In this document: positions 19,317 to 27,870 of the stretch, in pieces | How positions within the stretch are numbered: position 1 is the stretch's first letter | How the letters are laid out: every line of letters begins with the position of its first letter | The notes under the pieces: generated by a model | Told to the model about the DNA's origin: nothing | The model's input: only the letters and a program-made list of their open reading frames with translations | Databases searched by the model: none | Source: PVC group bacterium | GTDB lineage: Bacteria > Verrucomicrobiota > Kiritimatiellia > UBA8416 | NCBI GenBank assembly: GCA_003567005.1 | Contig: PXBF01000028.1 | Location: 54,050-118,049 of the forward strand | Reading direction: 5' to 3' | DNA length: 64,000 bases | Translations under genes and position numbers: made by a program

Positions 19317-20396
19317 ATGAATGTCTGTGTGCAGGAGTCAGGATTTTTGCGTAGGCGCGAGCAACTTGTTGCGCGGGTTTATGCAGGTGACCCTGTCTAT
19401 CGGCGAGACTCGGACGCAATCATCCGATTGTTTGTGGGGGGGCGCAGTGCGGTGGCACGAAACGTCGAGAGCTTGACGGTTGAAGTGATATCGCCGCAAG
19501 GCGAGGCGCTCGTGTCGGCGGTCTTGGTCTTTGCCGCTGGTCTGGTGGGGACGATGCAGGTTGCGTTTTTCGAGGCTGCGCGTGATGCGGAGGGTGCGGT
19601 TGCGATGTTCATGTGCAAGTTGCGGGACATTGCTGATGCGCATGGTTGCCGGACAATTCTTGCGGGGATGAATGGACATGTGAATTATGGGTTGGGCTTT
19701 CTGGCAGGACCGTATGAAAAGCCCCCTACTTTTGGATCGAGCTATAATCCGTCGTACTATCTGGATTACATGCGAAAGCACATGGAGCGCGAAACCCGGC
19801 TGATTTCGTATGCCTATAATATCGAAACGACCGACCGAATTGCGGAGTCGCGTTTGTTGCGTCGGCTTGAAAGCCGGTTTCAATTCCGGTGTGCGGATTT
19901 CAGACGCATACGACGGGAAGTCGGAATCTATACGGATCTGAATAATCGCTGTTTCGCGGCGCATCCTTTCTATTACCCCCGGAATGTGGAAGAGGATGTC
20001 GAGCTGTTGCAGCTCTTTCGGCCGCTCATTACAGGAGAGAATCTGCTGGTGGCCGAGTGTGCGGGCCGTCCGGTAGGTTTTTTGTTATGGTATCCGGATT
20101 TCAACGAGCTGGTGGCACCGCACCATACTGTCGGGTTGACGACCGCCATGCGTTATCGGCTGCTGCGAAGAGGGGTGGAGCATGTAAAAGTTGCCGATCT
20201 GGGGGTATTGCCGGCATTTCATGGACGGGGTGTCGCAGTGGGACTGATCGCGTTATATCACCGATTGGTGCGGGGACGGTTTCGTACTTGTGAATCGGGG
20301 TGGATCCTTGAGGGAAACGAACATTCCGCAGCGTTGTGCCAGCACTGGAATGCCGAGCAGTCGCGGACCTACGCCGTGTTTGAATCAACGGTCTAA
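19317..20396 (+). CDS. GNAT-like N-acyltransferase (YghO-like)
   Basis: GLGFLAGPYEKPPTFGSSYNPSYYLDYM and C-terminal GNAT V..LGVLPAFHGRGVAVGLI. Confidence 0.75.
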   Translation: MNVCVQESGFLRRREQLVARVYAGDPVYRRDSDAIIRLFVGGRSAVARNVESLTVEVISPQGEALVSAVLVFAAGLVGTMQVAFFEAARDAEGAVAMFMCKLRDIADAHGCRTILAGMNGHVNYGLGFLAGPYEKPPTFGSSYNPSYYLDYMRKHMERETRLISYAYNIETTDRIAESRLLRRLESRFQFRCADFRRIRREVGIYTDLNNRCFAAHPFYYPRNVEEDVELLQLFRPLITGENLLVAECAGRPVGFLLWYPDFNELVAPHHTVGLTTAMRYRLLRRGVEHVKVADLGVLPAFHGRGVAVGLIALYHRLVRGRFRTCESGWILEGNEHSAALCQHWNAEQSRTYAVFESTV

Positions 20397-20398
20397 TC

Positions 20399-21400
20399 AT
20401 GTCTATTTCGTTCAATATCCAACGTTATGATAGCTGCGCCGACCTGCCGGCCACATGGGATGCGCATGCACCCCATTTTTTTATGCGCACAGCCGCCTTG
20501 CAGGCTTTGGCGCGCACGCGTCCTTGCGGACAGCAATACTACATGGCGACGCACGACAAGGGGCTGGTAATGGCGGTTACCTATTATCATAAGTTGGCGT
20601 TGTTGGTTGGGAGGGGCCGGAATTGGTTTCCGGTTCCGGTTCGGATGGTCGGTGTGCCATGCTCGTTGTCCTGTTGCGGCTATCATGTGGAGGGCGTGAA
20701 CGATCCTGTTCTTGCGCAGATTACAGGCGACAAGGGGCTGACGGTTGTAATGAATGCGATGGAACCCGAATTGGATGGATTTGCTTCGGGGCGTAGTTTG
20801 CCGTCTTGGGTTCTGTCGATACGCTGGGCAAGCTTTGCAGAATATGTCGCGTCGTTGCGTAGCGCCTATCGAAGGCGTATCCAGAAGGCGATACGGTTGG
20901 GCGCGCCCATTGTAAAGCGCCCGCTGGCCCGCTCTGCATTCGATGCTTCGCATTATCGATTGTATGAAGCCGTGTATGTGCGTTCGCGTTACAGGCTCGA
21001 GAAACTGGATGTATCCTTCTTTCGCGAATTCCCGGCTGATCTGGATGTGTTCGAGATGGATGGACAACCGATCGGGTTCGTGCAGACCTTGCTGGATGGC
21101 AACCGACTCACGTTCATGTTTGGTGGCATGGACTATCGCCAGCGTGATCGTTATGATGTATATTGGAACCTGCTTTTGCATGTGCTGGAAAAAGGTATAC
21201 AGGCGGGTTGTCGTGAGATTGATTTCGGGCAGACGGCGGGTTCTACCAAGGCTCGCTTGGGTGCGGTGCCCGTGTCCCGTTGGTTTCATGCCAGACATGC
21301 CTCATCATGCTGGCATGCGGTGCTTGCCAAGGCGACACCGTTCTTGTCGCACCAGGGGGATGAGCAGCCGTTGCATGTATTTCGCGAACAGAAAAACTGA
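20399..21400 (+). CDS. FemAB/GNAT-fold acyltransferase-like protein
   Basis: YRRRIQKAI, YWNLLLHVLEKGIQAGCREIDFGQTAGSTKARLGA pattern typical of FemAB-like proteins. Confidence 0.7.
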   Translation: MSISFNIQRYDSCADLPATWDAHAPHFFMRTAALQALARTRPCGQQYYMATHDKGLVMAVTYYHKLALLVGRGRNWFPVPVRMVGVPCSLSCCGYHVEGVNDPVLAQITGDKGLTVVMNAMEPELDGFASGRSLPSWVLSIRWASFAEYVASLRSAYRRRIQKAIRLGAPIVKRPLARSAFDASHYRLYEAVYVRSRYRLEKLDVSFFREFPADLDVFEMDGQPIGFVQTLLDGNRLTFMFGGMDYRQRDRYDVYWNLLLHVLEKGIQAGCREIDFGQTAGSTKARLGAVPVSRWFHARHASSCWHAVLAKATPFLSHQGDEQPLHVFREQKN

Positions 21401-21407
21401 GGAGAGC

Positions 21408-22064
21408 ATGAGGCAAAGCATCTGGGATTTCTGGGCTCCGCGTTATCATACCTTGTGGGTGCAGCCTGTATCGTTGGGCCCCACGCGTGAGGCGATTGTC
21501 CGCTGCTTGTCGGGTTTGTGCAAGACGGCAAACATTCTGGATGTGGGTTGCGGGACGGGGCAGATGTATCAGGCACTGCGCGCTGCATTTCCGGATGTTG
21601 CGATTTGCTACAGGGGAATTGACCAGTCGCGTCGTATGATCGAGGTTGCCCGGAATCAGGTGCAGGGAGCCGATGTGTGTTTCGAGGTGCTTGATGCTGA
21701 CAGACTCGAACCGGACGATGGCCGGCACGATGTGATAATCTGCACGCATGCCTTTCCCTATTTTCGCGACAAGCCGCGCGTTATGGATTTCTTTTCCCGC
21801 AGCTTGAAGGAGAATGGTCGATTATTGTTGGCGCAAGCCTGCACGGATAATACGTATGATCGCGCGGTGCTGTTGTTTGTGCGTCTGACAACTTCCAAAG
21901 CGCAGTATTTATCACAGCACGAAATCCTCGCGTTGGCAGAACCCTTGTTGGGGCCGCCGACGTATGAGGAGAGGATTGGGCAGCAGTGGTGGTTGCCTTC
22001 GATTCGCCTGTTCGCGTGGCAGAAGCAGTCCGGTGCGGAGCCGGGAAAAGAGTCGGGTATATGA
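21408..22064 (+). CDS. Class I SAM-dependent methyltransferase
   Basis: ILDVGCGTGQMYQAL; ATG at 21408 preceded by GAGGAGAGC, so the longer 20943 start is rejected. Confidence 0.85.
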   Translation: MRQSIWDFWAPRYHTLWVQPVSLGPTREAIVRCLSGLCKTANILDVGCGTGQMYQALRAAFPDVAICYRGIDQSRRMIEVARNQVQGADVCFEVLDADRLEPDDGRHDVIICTHAFPYFRDKPRVMDFFSRSLKENGRLLLAQACTDNTYDRAVLLFVRLTTSKAQYLSQHEILALAEPLLGPPTYEERIGQQWWLPSIRLFAWQKQSGAEPGKESGI

Positions 22065-23440
22065 GAATCCTCCTGATACGTCCCAAGCCGGATCGCGAAA
22101 CAATTGGTCTGCAGCATTTGATGATTTGCGAGCCGTTGGATCTCGAGTATTTGGGGTCCGTCGCACTTGACATGGGGCATACCCCGATCCTTGTCGATAT
22201 GATACTTGAAGGCAGGGGGCTGGGATATTTTCTTCGGAAACATAGCCCTCGTATCGTTGCCGTTACGGGGTACATCACCCATGTTCATATCGTGAAATCG
22301 TACTGCAGGATTGCTAAGCAAATCCTGCCGGATTGCGTGACGATGGTCGGCGGCGTACATGCAGAAGTTATTCCCGAGGATTTTCGTGATGCTAGGGTTG
22401 ATGTGATTGTTCGCGATTGCGCACTGGAAACGTTTCGGCATGTCATTCGTGCCGTGGATGGTGGCCGGAGTTCGGAGCGGGTACCCGGCGTGTGGTGCCC
22501 GGATGAAAAGGCAGGCTCTTCTGCCTATAAACCACCGCCTGAAGATCTTTTGCCAGCCCGGCAGCTTACGGCTCATTATAGGAACCGTTATTACTATTTG
22601 TTTCATCGTCCGTGTGCTTTGCTCAAGACCGCATTCGGTTGTCCGCATACCTGCTCGTTTTGCTATTGCCGCGCGATCACGCGCGGGACGTACATAGAGC
22701 GTTCGCTTGAGGGGGTCATGACGGAGCTGGCATCTATCGCGGAGGATGACGTTTATATTGTGGACGACAATTTTCTCGTCTCGCGGAAACGTGTGCAGGC
22801 ATTTTGCGAACAGCTTGCAAAGCATGGCATCCGCAAAAAATATCTGGTTTATGGCAGGGCTGATTTTATTGCGGCGCACCCGGATGTGATTGAAACGTTT
22901 GCGGGTGTGGGGCTGCGGGCCGTTATTGTCGGTCTGGAGTCCTGCAAGCAGGATGAGCTTGACGCATACGGCAAGCGCAGTACGGTGCAGGATAATGAGG
23001 AGGCTGTGCGAGTGTTGGCTCGTTACGGCGTTGACTGCTATGCCACGATTATGATTCCTGCAACATGGACAAACCGTGATTTTCGTGAACTCGGTTGCTG
23101 GCTCAGGCGGCTGGATCTGGCATATATCAATTTGCAACCCCTGACGCCCTTGCCGGGCACGGGGGTATGTGAAGCTACAGATGCAATGCTGATTCCCCGT
23201 GATGATTACGCCAAGTGGGATCTTGCTCACGTTGTCGTGAAACTCGAGCATATCTCGGTTGCGCGCTTCTATATGAACATCTTGTGGTTGTATTACAGGG
23301 TGCTTTTGCGGCCCTCCCAGACGCGCAAGCATCTGGCACGCTACGGCTATTGGCAGAACGTCAGGATGAGTGTCGCGGTTATGCGTATATCGTTGCAATA
23401 TATCCGTAAAGCCGTGTGTGCGATGTGGAGGCGGCAATGA
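22061..23440 (+). CDS. Radical SAM protein with N-terminal B12-binding-like domain
   Basis: GCPHTCSFCYC (CxxxCxxC); ATGA overlap with upstream methyltransferase stop. Confidence 0.9.
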   Translation: MRILLIRPKPDRETIGLQHLMICEPLDLEYLGSVALDMGHTPILVDMILEGRGLGYFLRKHSPRIVAVTGYITHVHIVKSYCRIAKQILPDCVTMVGGVHAEVIPEDFRDARVDVIVRDCALETFRHVIRAVDGGRSSERVPGVWCPDEKAGSSAYKPPPEDLLPARQLTAHYRNRYYYLFHRPCALLKTAFGCPHTCSFCYCRAITRGTYIERSLEGVMTELASIAEDDVYIVDDNFLVSRKRVQAFCEQLAKHGIRKKYLVYGRADFIAAHPDVIETFAGVGLRAVIVGLESCKQDELDAYGKRSTVQDNEEAVRVLARYGVDCYATIMIPATWTNRDFRELGCWLRRLDLAYINLQPLTPLPGTGVCEATDAMLIPRDDYAKWDLAHVVVKLEHISVARFYMNILWLYYRVLLRPSQTRKHLARYGYWQNVRMSVAVMRISLQYIRKAVCAMWRRQ

Positions 23441-24756
23441 ACAGAAAACTATTGCTTATTCAGCCATCGCCCTATGGACCGAATGGCCGTCCGGTAAAAA
23501 AGGGGCGGCTTCATTTTGTGGGGTTAGCCTTGCCGTTGCTGGCAGCTTTGACGCCGGACTTCTGGAGCGTGGAGATATGTCTGGAAACGATTGAAGATGT
23601 TCCGTTCGATACGGATGCGGATCTTGTGGGGATCAGCACGATGGGGCACGGGATTATACGTTCATTTGATATCTCCGATGCATTTCGTGCGCGGGGCAAG
23701 ACCGTGGTCTTGGGGGGCTACATGGCCAGCCTGATGCCGGATGAGGCGCGCAAGCATTGCGATGCCGTGTTGATCGGAGATGCTGAGGATCTCTGGCATA
23801 CGGTATTGGCTGATGTAGAGCAGGGCTCGTTGCAGCCGTTATACGAGTCGAAACTAAAAAAACTTCGCCCGCCTGTGCCGCGCTATGAGTTGTTAACGGC
23901 GAAACGCATCGGGGCTTGGCTGCCCGTACAGGCGGGGAGGGGGTGTCCGCACTCTTGTTCCTTTTGTTCGGTGCATTGCCTGTATCGCGGAACCTATTTG
24001 CAGCGCCCGGTCGAAGATGTCATGCGTGATGTGCGGCGCGTCCGCGAGCTGGGGTATCGCCGGTTTCTATTGCTGGATGACAATATTCATGCCTCGCCCG
24101 CTTATCTACGTGCCCTCTGTCGCGAGATCGAGCCATTGGGTATGCAGTGGATGTCGCAATGTGCGATCACGATTGCGCGCGACCCGGTGTTGCTTGCCTG
24201 TCTGGCGGCAAGCGGTTGCACGACGCTGAGCTTCGGACTCGAGAGCATCTCTGCCGAGAGCCTGCAAACGCTCGACAAGGATTGGGCAGACCCCGGGGAG
24301 TATCCTGCACTGATTGCGGCCATACGCAAAGCCGGCATCGCGGTTTCGACGGAGATGGTGATCGGCGCCGATGGCGATACGCCTGATTCTATCTGCGCGA
24401 CCGCAGATTTTATTGAAGCCTGCCAGATCGTGCTACCTCGGTTCTATATTCTTACCCCGATTCCCGGGACCGACTTTTTCCGGCAAATGAAGGATGCGGG
24501 GAGACTTTGTGATGAGAATATCCACGCCTATGATGGCACGCGGGCGGTGCATCATGCGCGGCGCATGGATGCGGGGGAGGTTACGACGGCGTACTGGGAA
24601 TTGTATGACCGGATTTATTCGCTGCGCAGTATCCTACACCGGACGCTCTTGAACCGGCATGTCTGGCGAAAGCCTTCGCAGCTTGCGTTGTATCTGGCTG
24701 CCAACCTTTATTACCGCCACCACATCCGCCAGCGCATCCCGCCCAACATCTTTTGA
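23437..24756 (+). CDS. Radical SAM protein with N-terminal B12-binding-like domain
   Basis: GCPHSCSFCSVHC (CxxxCxxC); ATGA overlap with previous gene. Confidence 0.9.
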   Translation: MNRKLLLIQPSPYGPNGRPVKKGRLHFVGLALPLLAALTPDFWSVEICLETIEDVPFDTDADLVGISTMGHGIIRSFDISDAFRARGKTVVLGGYMASLMPDEARKHCDAVLIGDAEDLWHTVLADVEQGSLQPLYESKLKKLRPPVPRYELLTAKRIGAWLPVQAGRGCPHSCSFCSVHCLYRGTYLQRPVEDVMRDVRRVRELGYRRFLLLDDNIHASPAYLRALCREIEPLGMQWMSQCAITIARDPVLLACLAASGCTTLSFGLESISAESLQTLDKDWADPGEYPALIAAIRKAGIAVSTEMVIGADGDTPDSICATADFIEACQIVLPRFYILTPIPGTDFFRQMKDAGRLCDENIHAYDGTRAVHHARRMDAGEVTTAYWELYDRIYSLRSILHRTLLNRHVWRKPSQLALYLAANLYYRHHIRQRIPPNIF

Positions 24757-24770
24757 CGCTATCCCGAAAT

Positions 24771-24815
24771 GCGGCTCGCCGGGGACGGCTCGCCCTACCG
24801 TCGGCTCAGCCGGAG
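24771..24815. repeat. GGTAGGGCGAGCCGT-family intergenic repeat
   Basis: GCGGCTCGCCGGGGACGGCTCGCCCTACCGTCGGCTCAGCC. Confidence 0.75.
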
Positions 24816-26119
24816 CCTTCCAGTAGATATTGCCAGACGGGCATAATCTCAATCACGCCATCCGATGTGTCGAGTTGCCGGGGACCATCGTCCATCGTCA
24901 CGAGCAAGGCCCGGCTACCGGGCTGTTCGCGAAGGGCTTCTTGCATTGCTGCCAGCTCACGCGCAAGGGTGTCACTCCCGTCCGGTGCTTGGTACGTCAC
25001 CTGCACCAAAGTCAGTTTTCCTCCCTTATCGCGCCAAACGAAATCCACTTCTCTTCCGGATCGCGTCCGGTAGTAATATAGTTCGCGACCACGCCGCCGC
25101 CCATCGACAAACACGAGATTCTCAAGCAGGTGTCCATCGTTGACCAGAATGCCCGTAGAGGTCGAGCGCACAAGGGCATGATCCACGGCATAAATTTTCT
25201 TGGCATTGGCATGCTGGCGACTCAGCGAGGCATCAAAGATTCGTAGCGTAAACAATGCATAGGCGTCTTCCAGCCAGGCAAGCACATCCCCGACAAATGT
25301 TTTACTAACACGATGATCGAGCGATTTCAGGTAACCGGTGAGTGCATTGATACTGTACAAAGACGCGGCCGAGTTAAGCAGCCGATACGCCATGTCCCGG
25401 ACAGCCCGCGGATGCAACGCATCGTGACGATCCACCACGTCACGAAACACCATGGTTTTGAAGTAGTCCTGATGGATCATGACCCGAAGCTGCGCGTCAA
25501 CATGCATTACTTCAGGAAAGCCACCGGACTGCCAGTAGCTTTTGAACGCTTTACGGACATGCAAACGCGCTTGCTGGCCACGGAGATTGACAGGAATGTT
25601 ATTGGCGTCCAGGTACTCCGCGAATGAAAAGGGGAATAACTCCCAGACAAGCGAACGGCCCCGCATGGCTGTGCCGACCTCGCGTGCCAGCATGTCGGCA
25701 GACGAACCAGTCAGGTAAACGCTCATCTTCTCGGCCCGCATCAAACGGTCAGCAAACGACTCCCATCCCCGGGCCATCTGGATTTCATCGAGAAAGCAAT
25801 GCAGGCCTTTGCGGCCTTTGCGCTCTGGGTAAAGTCCAAAGTACGCCTCTGTAAGAAGATTCAGATTCCCCTTGCGAACCTCTTCCAGACGATCATCAAA
25901 CAAATTGACATATAGAATATCCTCGACAGTAACGCCCTTATCGAGCAACCCCGAGATCATCTGATTCAGAAGCGTCGACTTACCGCTCCGCCGCGCGCCG
26001 ATGCAGACAAAAGCTTTACCATCAACCAAGCGCCAGGCAAGACGCCGTGTAACCCCCGTAAAACGCTCTTGCCGCTGCGACTCCAACAGCACATCTTGAA
26101 CAATCTGCATTCCATTCAT
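24806..26119 (-). CDS. AAA-family ATPase with DUF4143 domain
   Basis: Walker A GARRSGKSTLL, FLDEIQ Walker B, YLTGSSADML, GREVDFVWRDKGG C-terminal domain. Confidence 0.9.
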   Translation of the reverse strand: MNGMQIVQDVLLESQRQERFTGVTRRLAWRLVDGKAFVCIGARRSGKSTLLNQMISGLLDKGVTVEDILYVNLFDDRLEEVRKGNLNLLTEAYFGLYPERKGRKGLHCFLDEIQMARGWESFADRLMRAEKMSVYLTGSSADMLAREVGTAMRGRSLVWELFPFSFAEYLDANNIPVNLRGQQARLHVRKAFKSYWQSGGFPEVMHVDAQLRVMIHQDYFKTMVFRDVVDRHDALHPRAVRDMAYRLLNSAASLYSINALTGYLKSLDHRVSKTFVGDVLAWLEDAYALFTLRIFDASLSRQHANAKKIYAVDHALVRSTSTGILVNDGHLLENLVFVDGRRRGRELYYYRTRSGREVDFVWRDKGGKLTLVQVTYQAPDGSDTLARELAAMQEALREQPGSRALLVTMDDGPRQLDTSDGVIEIMPVWQYLLEGSG

Positions 26120-26240
26120 GACAACAGTATGGCTATTCTAACGCCCAATCACAAGACCAATCGGTCATCATCTTTACCACTTCTTAAAACCAAAATACAT
26201 CAATTCACCGCAACCGTAATACCTCTCCACGCCCCAACAC

Positions 26241-26380
26241 GCACGCCGCCCTACCGTTGGCTGGGTAGGGCGACGCGTCCTCGCCAAGCCGTTTTGGGTG
26301 GTTTGTGGCTGCTTCGTCCATGTTTTATCCTTTGGTCTTCTATGTGCAGCGGCTCGCCCTACCTTTCGGTTGCCTTGCGG
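26241..26380. repeat. Inverted/duplicated copies of GGTAGGGCGA repeat family
   Basis: CGCCCTACC at 26247-26255 and GGTAGGGCG at 26264-26272 (exact inverted copies); further CGGCTCGCCCTACC near 26350. Confidence 0.75.
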
Positions 26381-26412
26381 CGCAATGGTGTGGATACTAA
26401 TATCTTCTGCGG

Positions 26413-27765
26413 TTATTCTTTCATGAGGGTGCGGAAGAAGTGGTCGAATATGCCGCGATAGTACTGCAGATCCAGAAACGCATAGGCTCCCTTGCGTTTG
26501 GCGATGCGGAAGATTTTGCGGTAGAGCTTGTGGCACTCGCGATAGTAGGCCCGCAATGACATGTGTTTGGGTTGCAGCATGCAATGCAGGAAATCGAAGT
26601 GCTGGATTTTGGTGTCGATAAACTGGTCGCGGTAATTCTCATAGATATCCGAGCCAGGCAACGGGGTGTGGATGGCTACCGAGACGTACGTCAAGTCGAC
26701 GGTCTCCATCCATTTGGCCATAGCTGCGAAATCGGATTTTTGGGCGTTCTGATCCACCATCAGGAATCCCATGCATGTGATGTCGCATTCGCGCAGCACA
26801 CGGATGCAGGCTTCATTGATCGCCCGGCTCGACTTTTTGTTATAGTTCTCCAGCTCAGCATCGACCATCGATTCCAGCCCGACCATCACAACGCGAACAC
26901 CTGCCTGCTTGAGACGTAGCATGATGGGTTTGTTGTTGGCGATAAAATCGGCGCGACCATAGACGAGGAAGTTTTTGCGTATTCCGTTTTCTTCGATGAG
27001 GGTGATAAAGGTTTCGAGTCTGGATGTGTCGAATAGGAAATCGTCGTCCACCACGTAGATGTTATCGCACTGAATGGATTTGATTTCTTCGATGACAAGC
27101 TGCATATCCCTGGCACTGTACCGGCCACTGTTCAGCTTGCGACAGTAGCAGAAACTGCAGGCATACGGACAGCTATATGTCGTTTTGACGCTGGCACAGG
27201 GTTTGTAGTCGAGGTATTTATAGCGATCCATCGTGCGGTAGAAATACGAGCGGTCCGGTATCGGAAGATCATTGATGTCCGCGATTACATTATCGTTTTT
27301 GTGCCATATTCCGTCTGCTTGGCGATAGCAGATACCCTTGATTGCGGGAATGGCTGCTTCCTGGTCTTGGTCAATACAGCGGATGAGTTCAATGAATGTT
27401 TTGAGAGAAGAGGTATGGATGATGTAGTCGATGTTTTCATCGTACAACTGCGCGTACGTCAATTCGGCAAAGACGCCACCGACAATGACCTTGATGCAAG
27501 CAATTCTACGTTTGGCAATGGCCGCATATTTTCGGATGAGGTTGCGCTGTGTGATGTATCCCGTTATGCAGATTACGTCCGGCTGTTCGTCCAGCAATAC
27601 GCGGCTAAGGGATTTGCGGTCAAGCAAGGCATCATAAATACAGGCATCGGCACCGTAGTCGCGTAGAACCGTATATAGATACTCCAGTTCCAGTGGTTCT
27701 GTATCAACCACATTCAGGTATCCGAGCGTATTTGCAGCCTTGGGCCGCACGACCAGAACTTTCAT
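26413..27765 (-). CDS. Radical SAM protein, B12-binding-like N-terminus, paralogue of 22061-23440
   Basis: SCPYACSFCYC; shared VYGRADFIA, VGLES, VDD(D/N)FL motifs with 22061-23440; ATG at 27765 (MKVLVVRPKA). Confidence 0.9.
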   Translation of the reverse strand: MKVLVVRPKAANTLGYLNVVDTEPLELEYLYTVLRDYGADACIYDALLDRKSLSRVLLDEQPDVICITGYITQRNLIRKYAAIAKRRIACIKVIVGGVFAELTYAQLYDENIDYIIHTSSLKTFIELIRCIDQDQEAAIPAIKGICYRQADGIWHKNDNVIADINDLPIPDRSYFYRTMDRYKYLDYKPCASVKTTYSCPYACSFCYCRKLNSGRYSARDMQLVIEEIKSIQCDNIYVVDDDFLFDTSRLETFITLIEENGIRKNFLVYGRADFIANNKPIMLRLKQAGVRVVMVGLESMVDAELENYNKKSSRAINEACIRVLRECDITCMGFLMVDQNAQKSDFAAMAKWMETVDLTYVSVAIHTPLPGSDIYENYRDQFIDTKIQHFDFLHCMLQPKHMSLRAYYRECHKLYRKIFRIAKRKGAYAFLDLQYYRGIFDHFFRTLMKE

Positions 27766-27870
27766 ATACACCTGCCATCTTGCGTATGACGTTTGACATA
27801 TGCGATTGTTACACAATATTATATTTACGTGTTTAGCACGACAGTAATTCTTGTGGAGGTTGGGGAGGGC

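Noticed and set aside
20943-22064. 373-aa version of the methyltransferase
   Set aside because: The extra N-terminus overlaps the FemAB-like gene in another frame; ATG 21408 has a good SD and begins the normal fold.
21758-23437. 559-aa antisense ORF opposite the radical SAM gene
   Set aside because: The plus strand encodes a protein with CxxxCxxC and conserved paralogue motifs; the antisense product has no recognisable motif and is a frame shadow.
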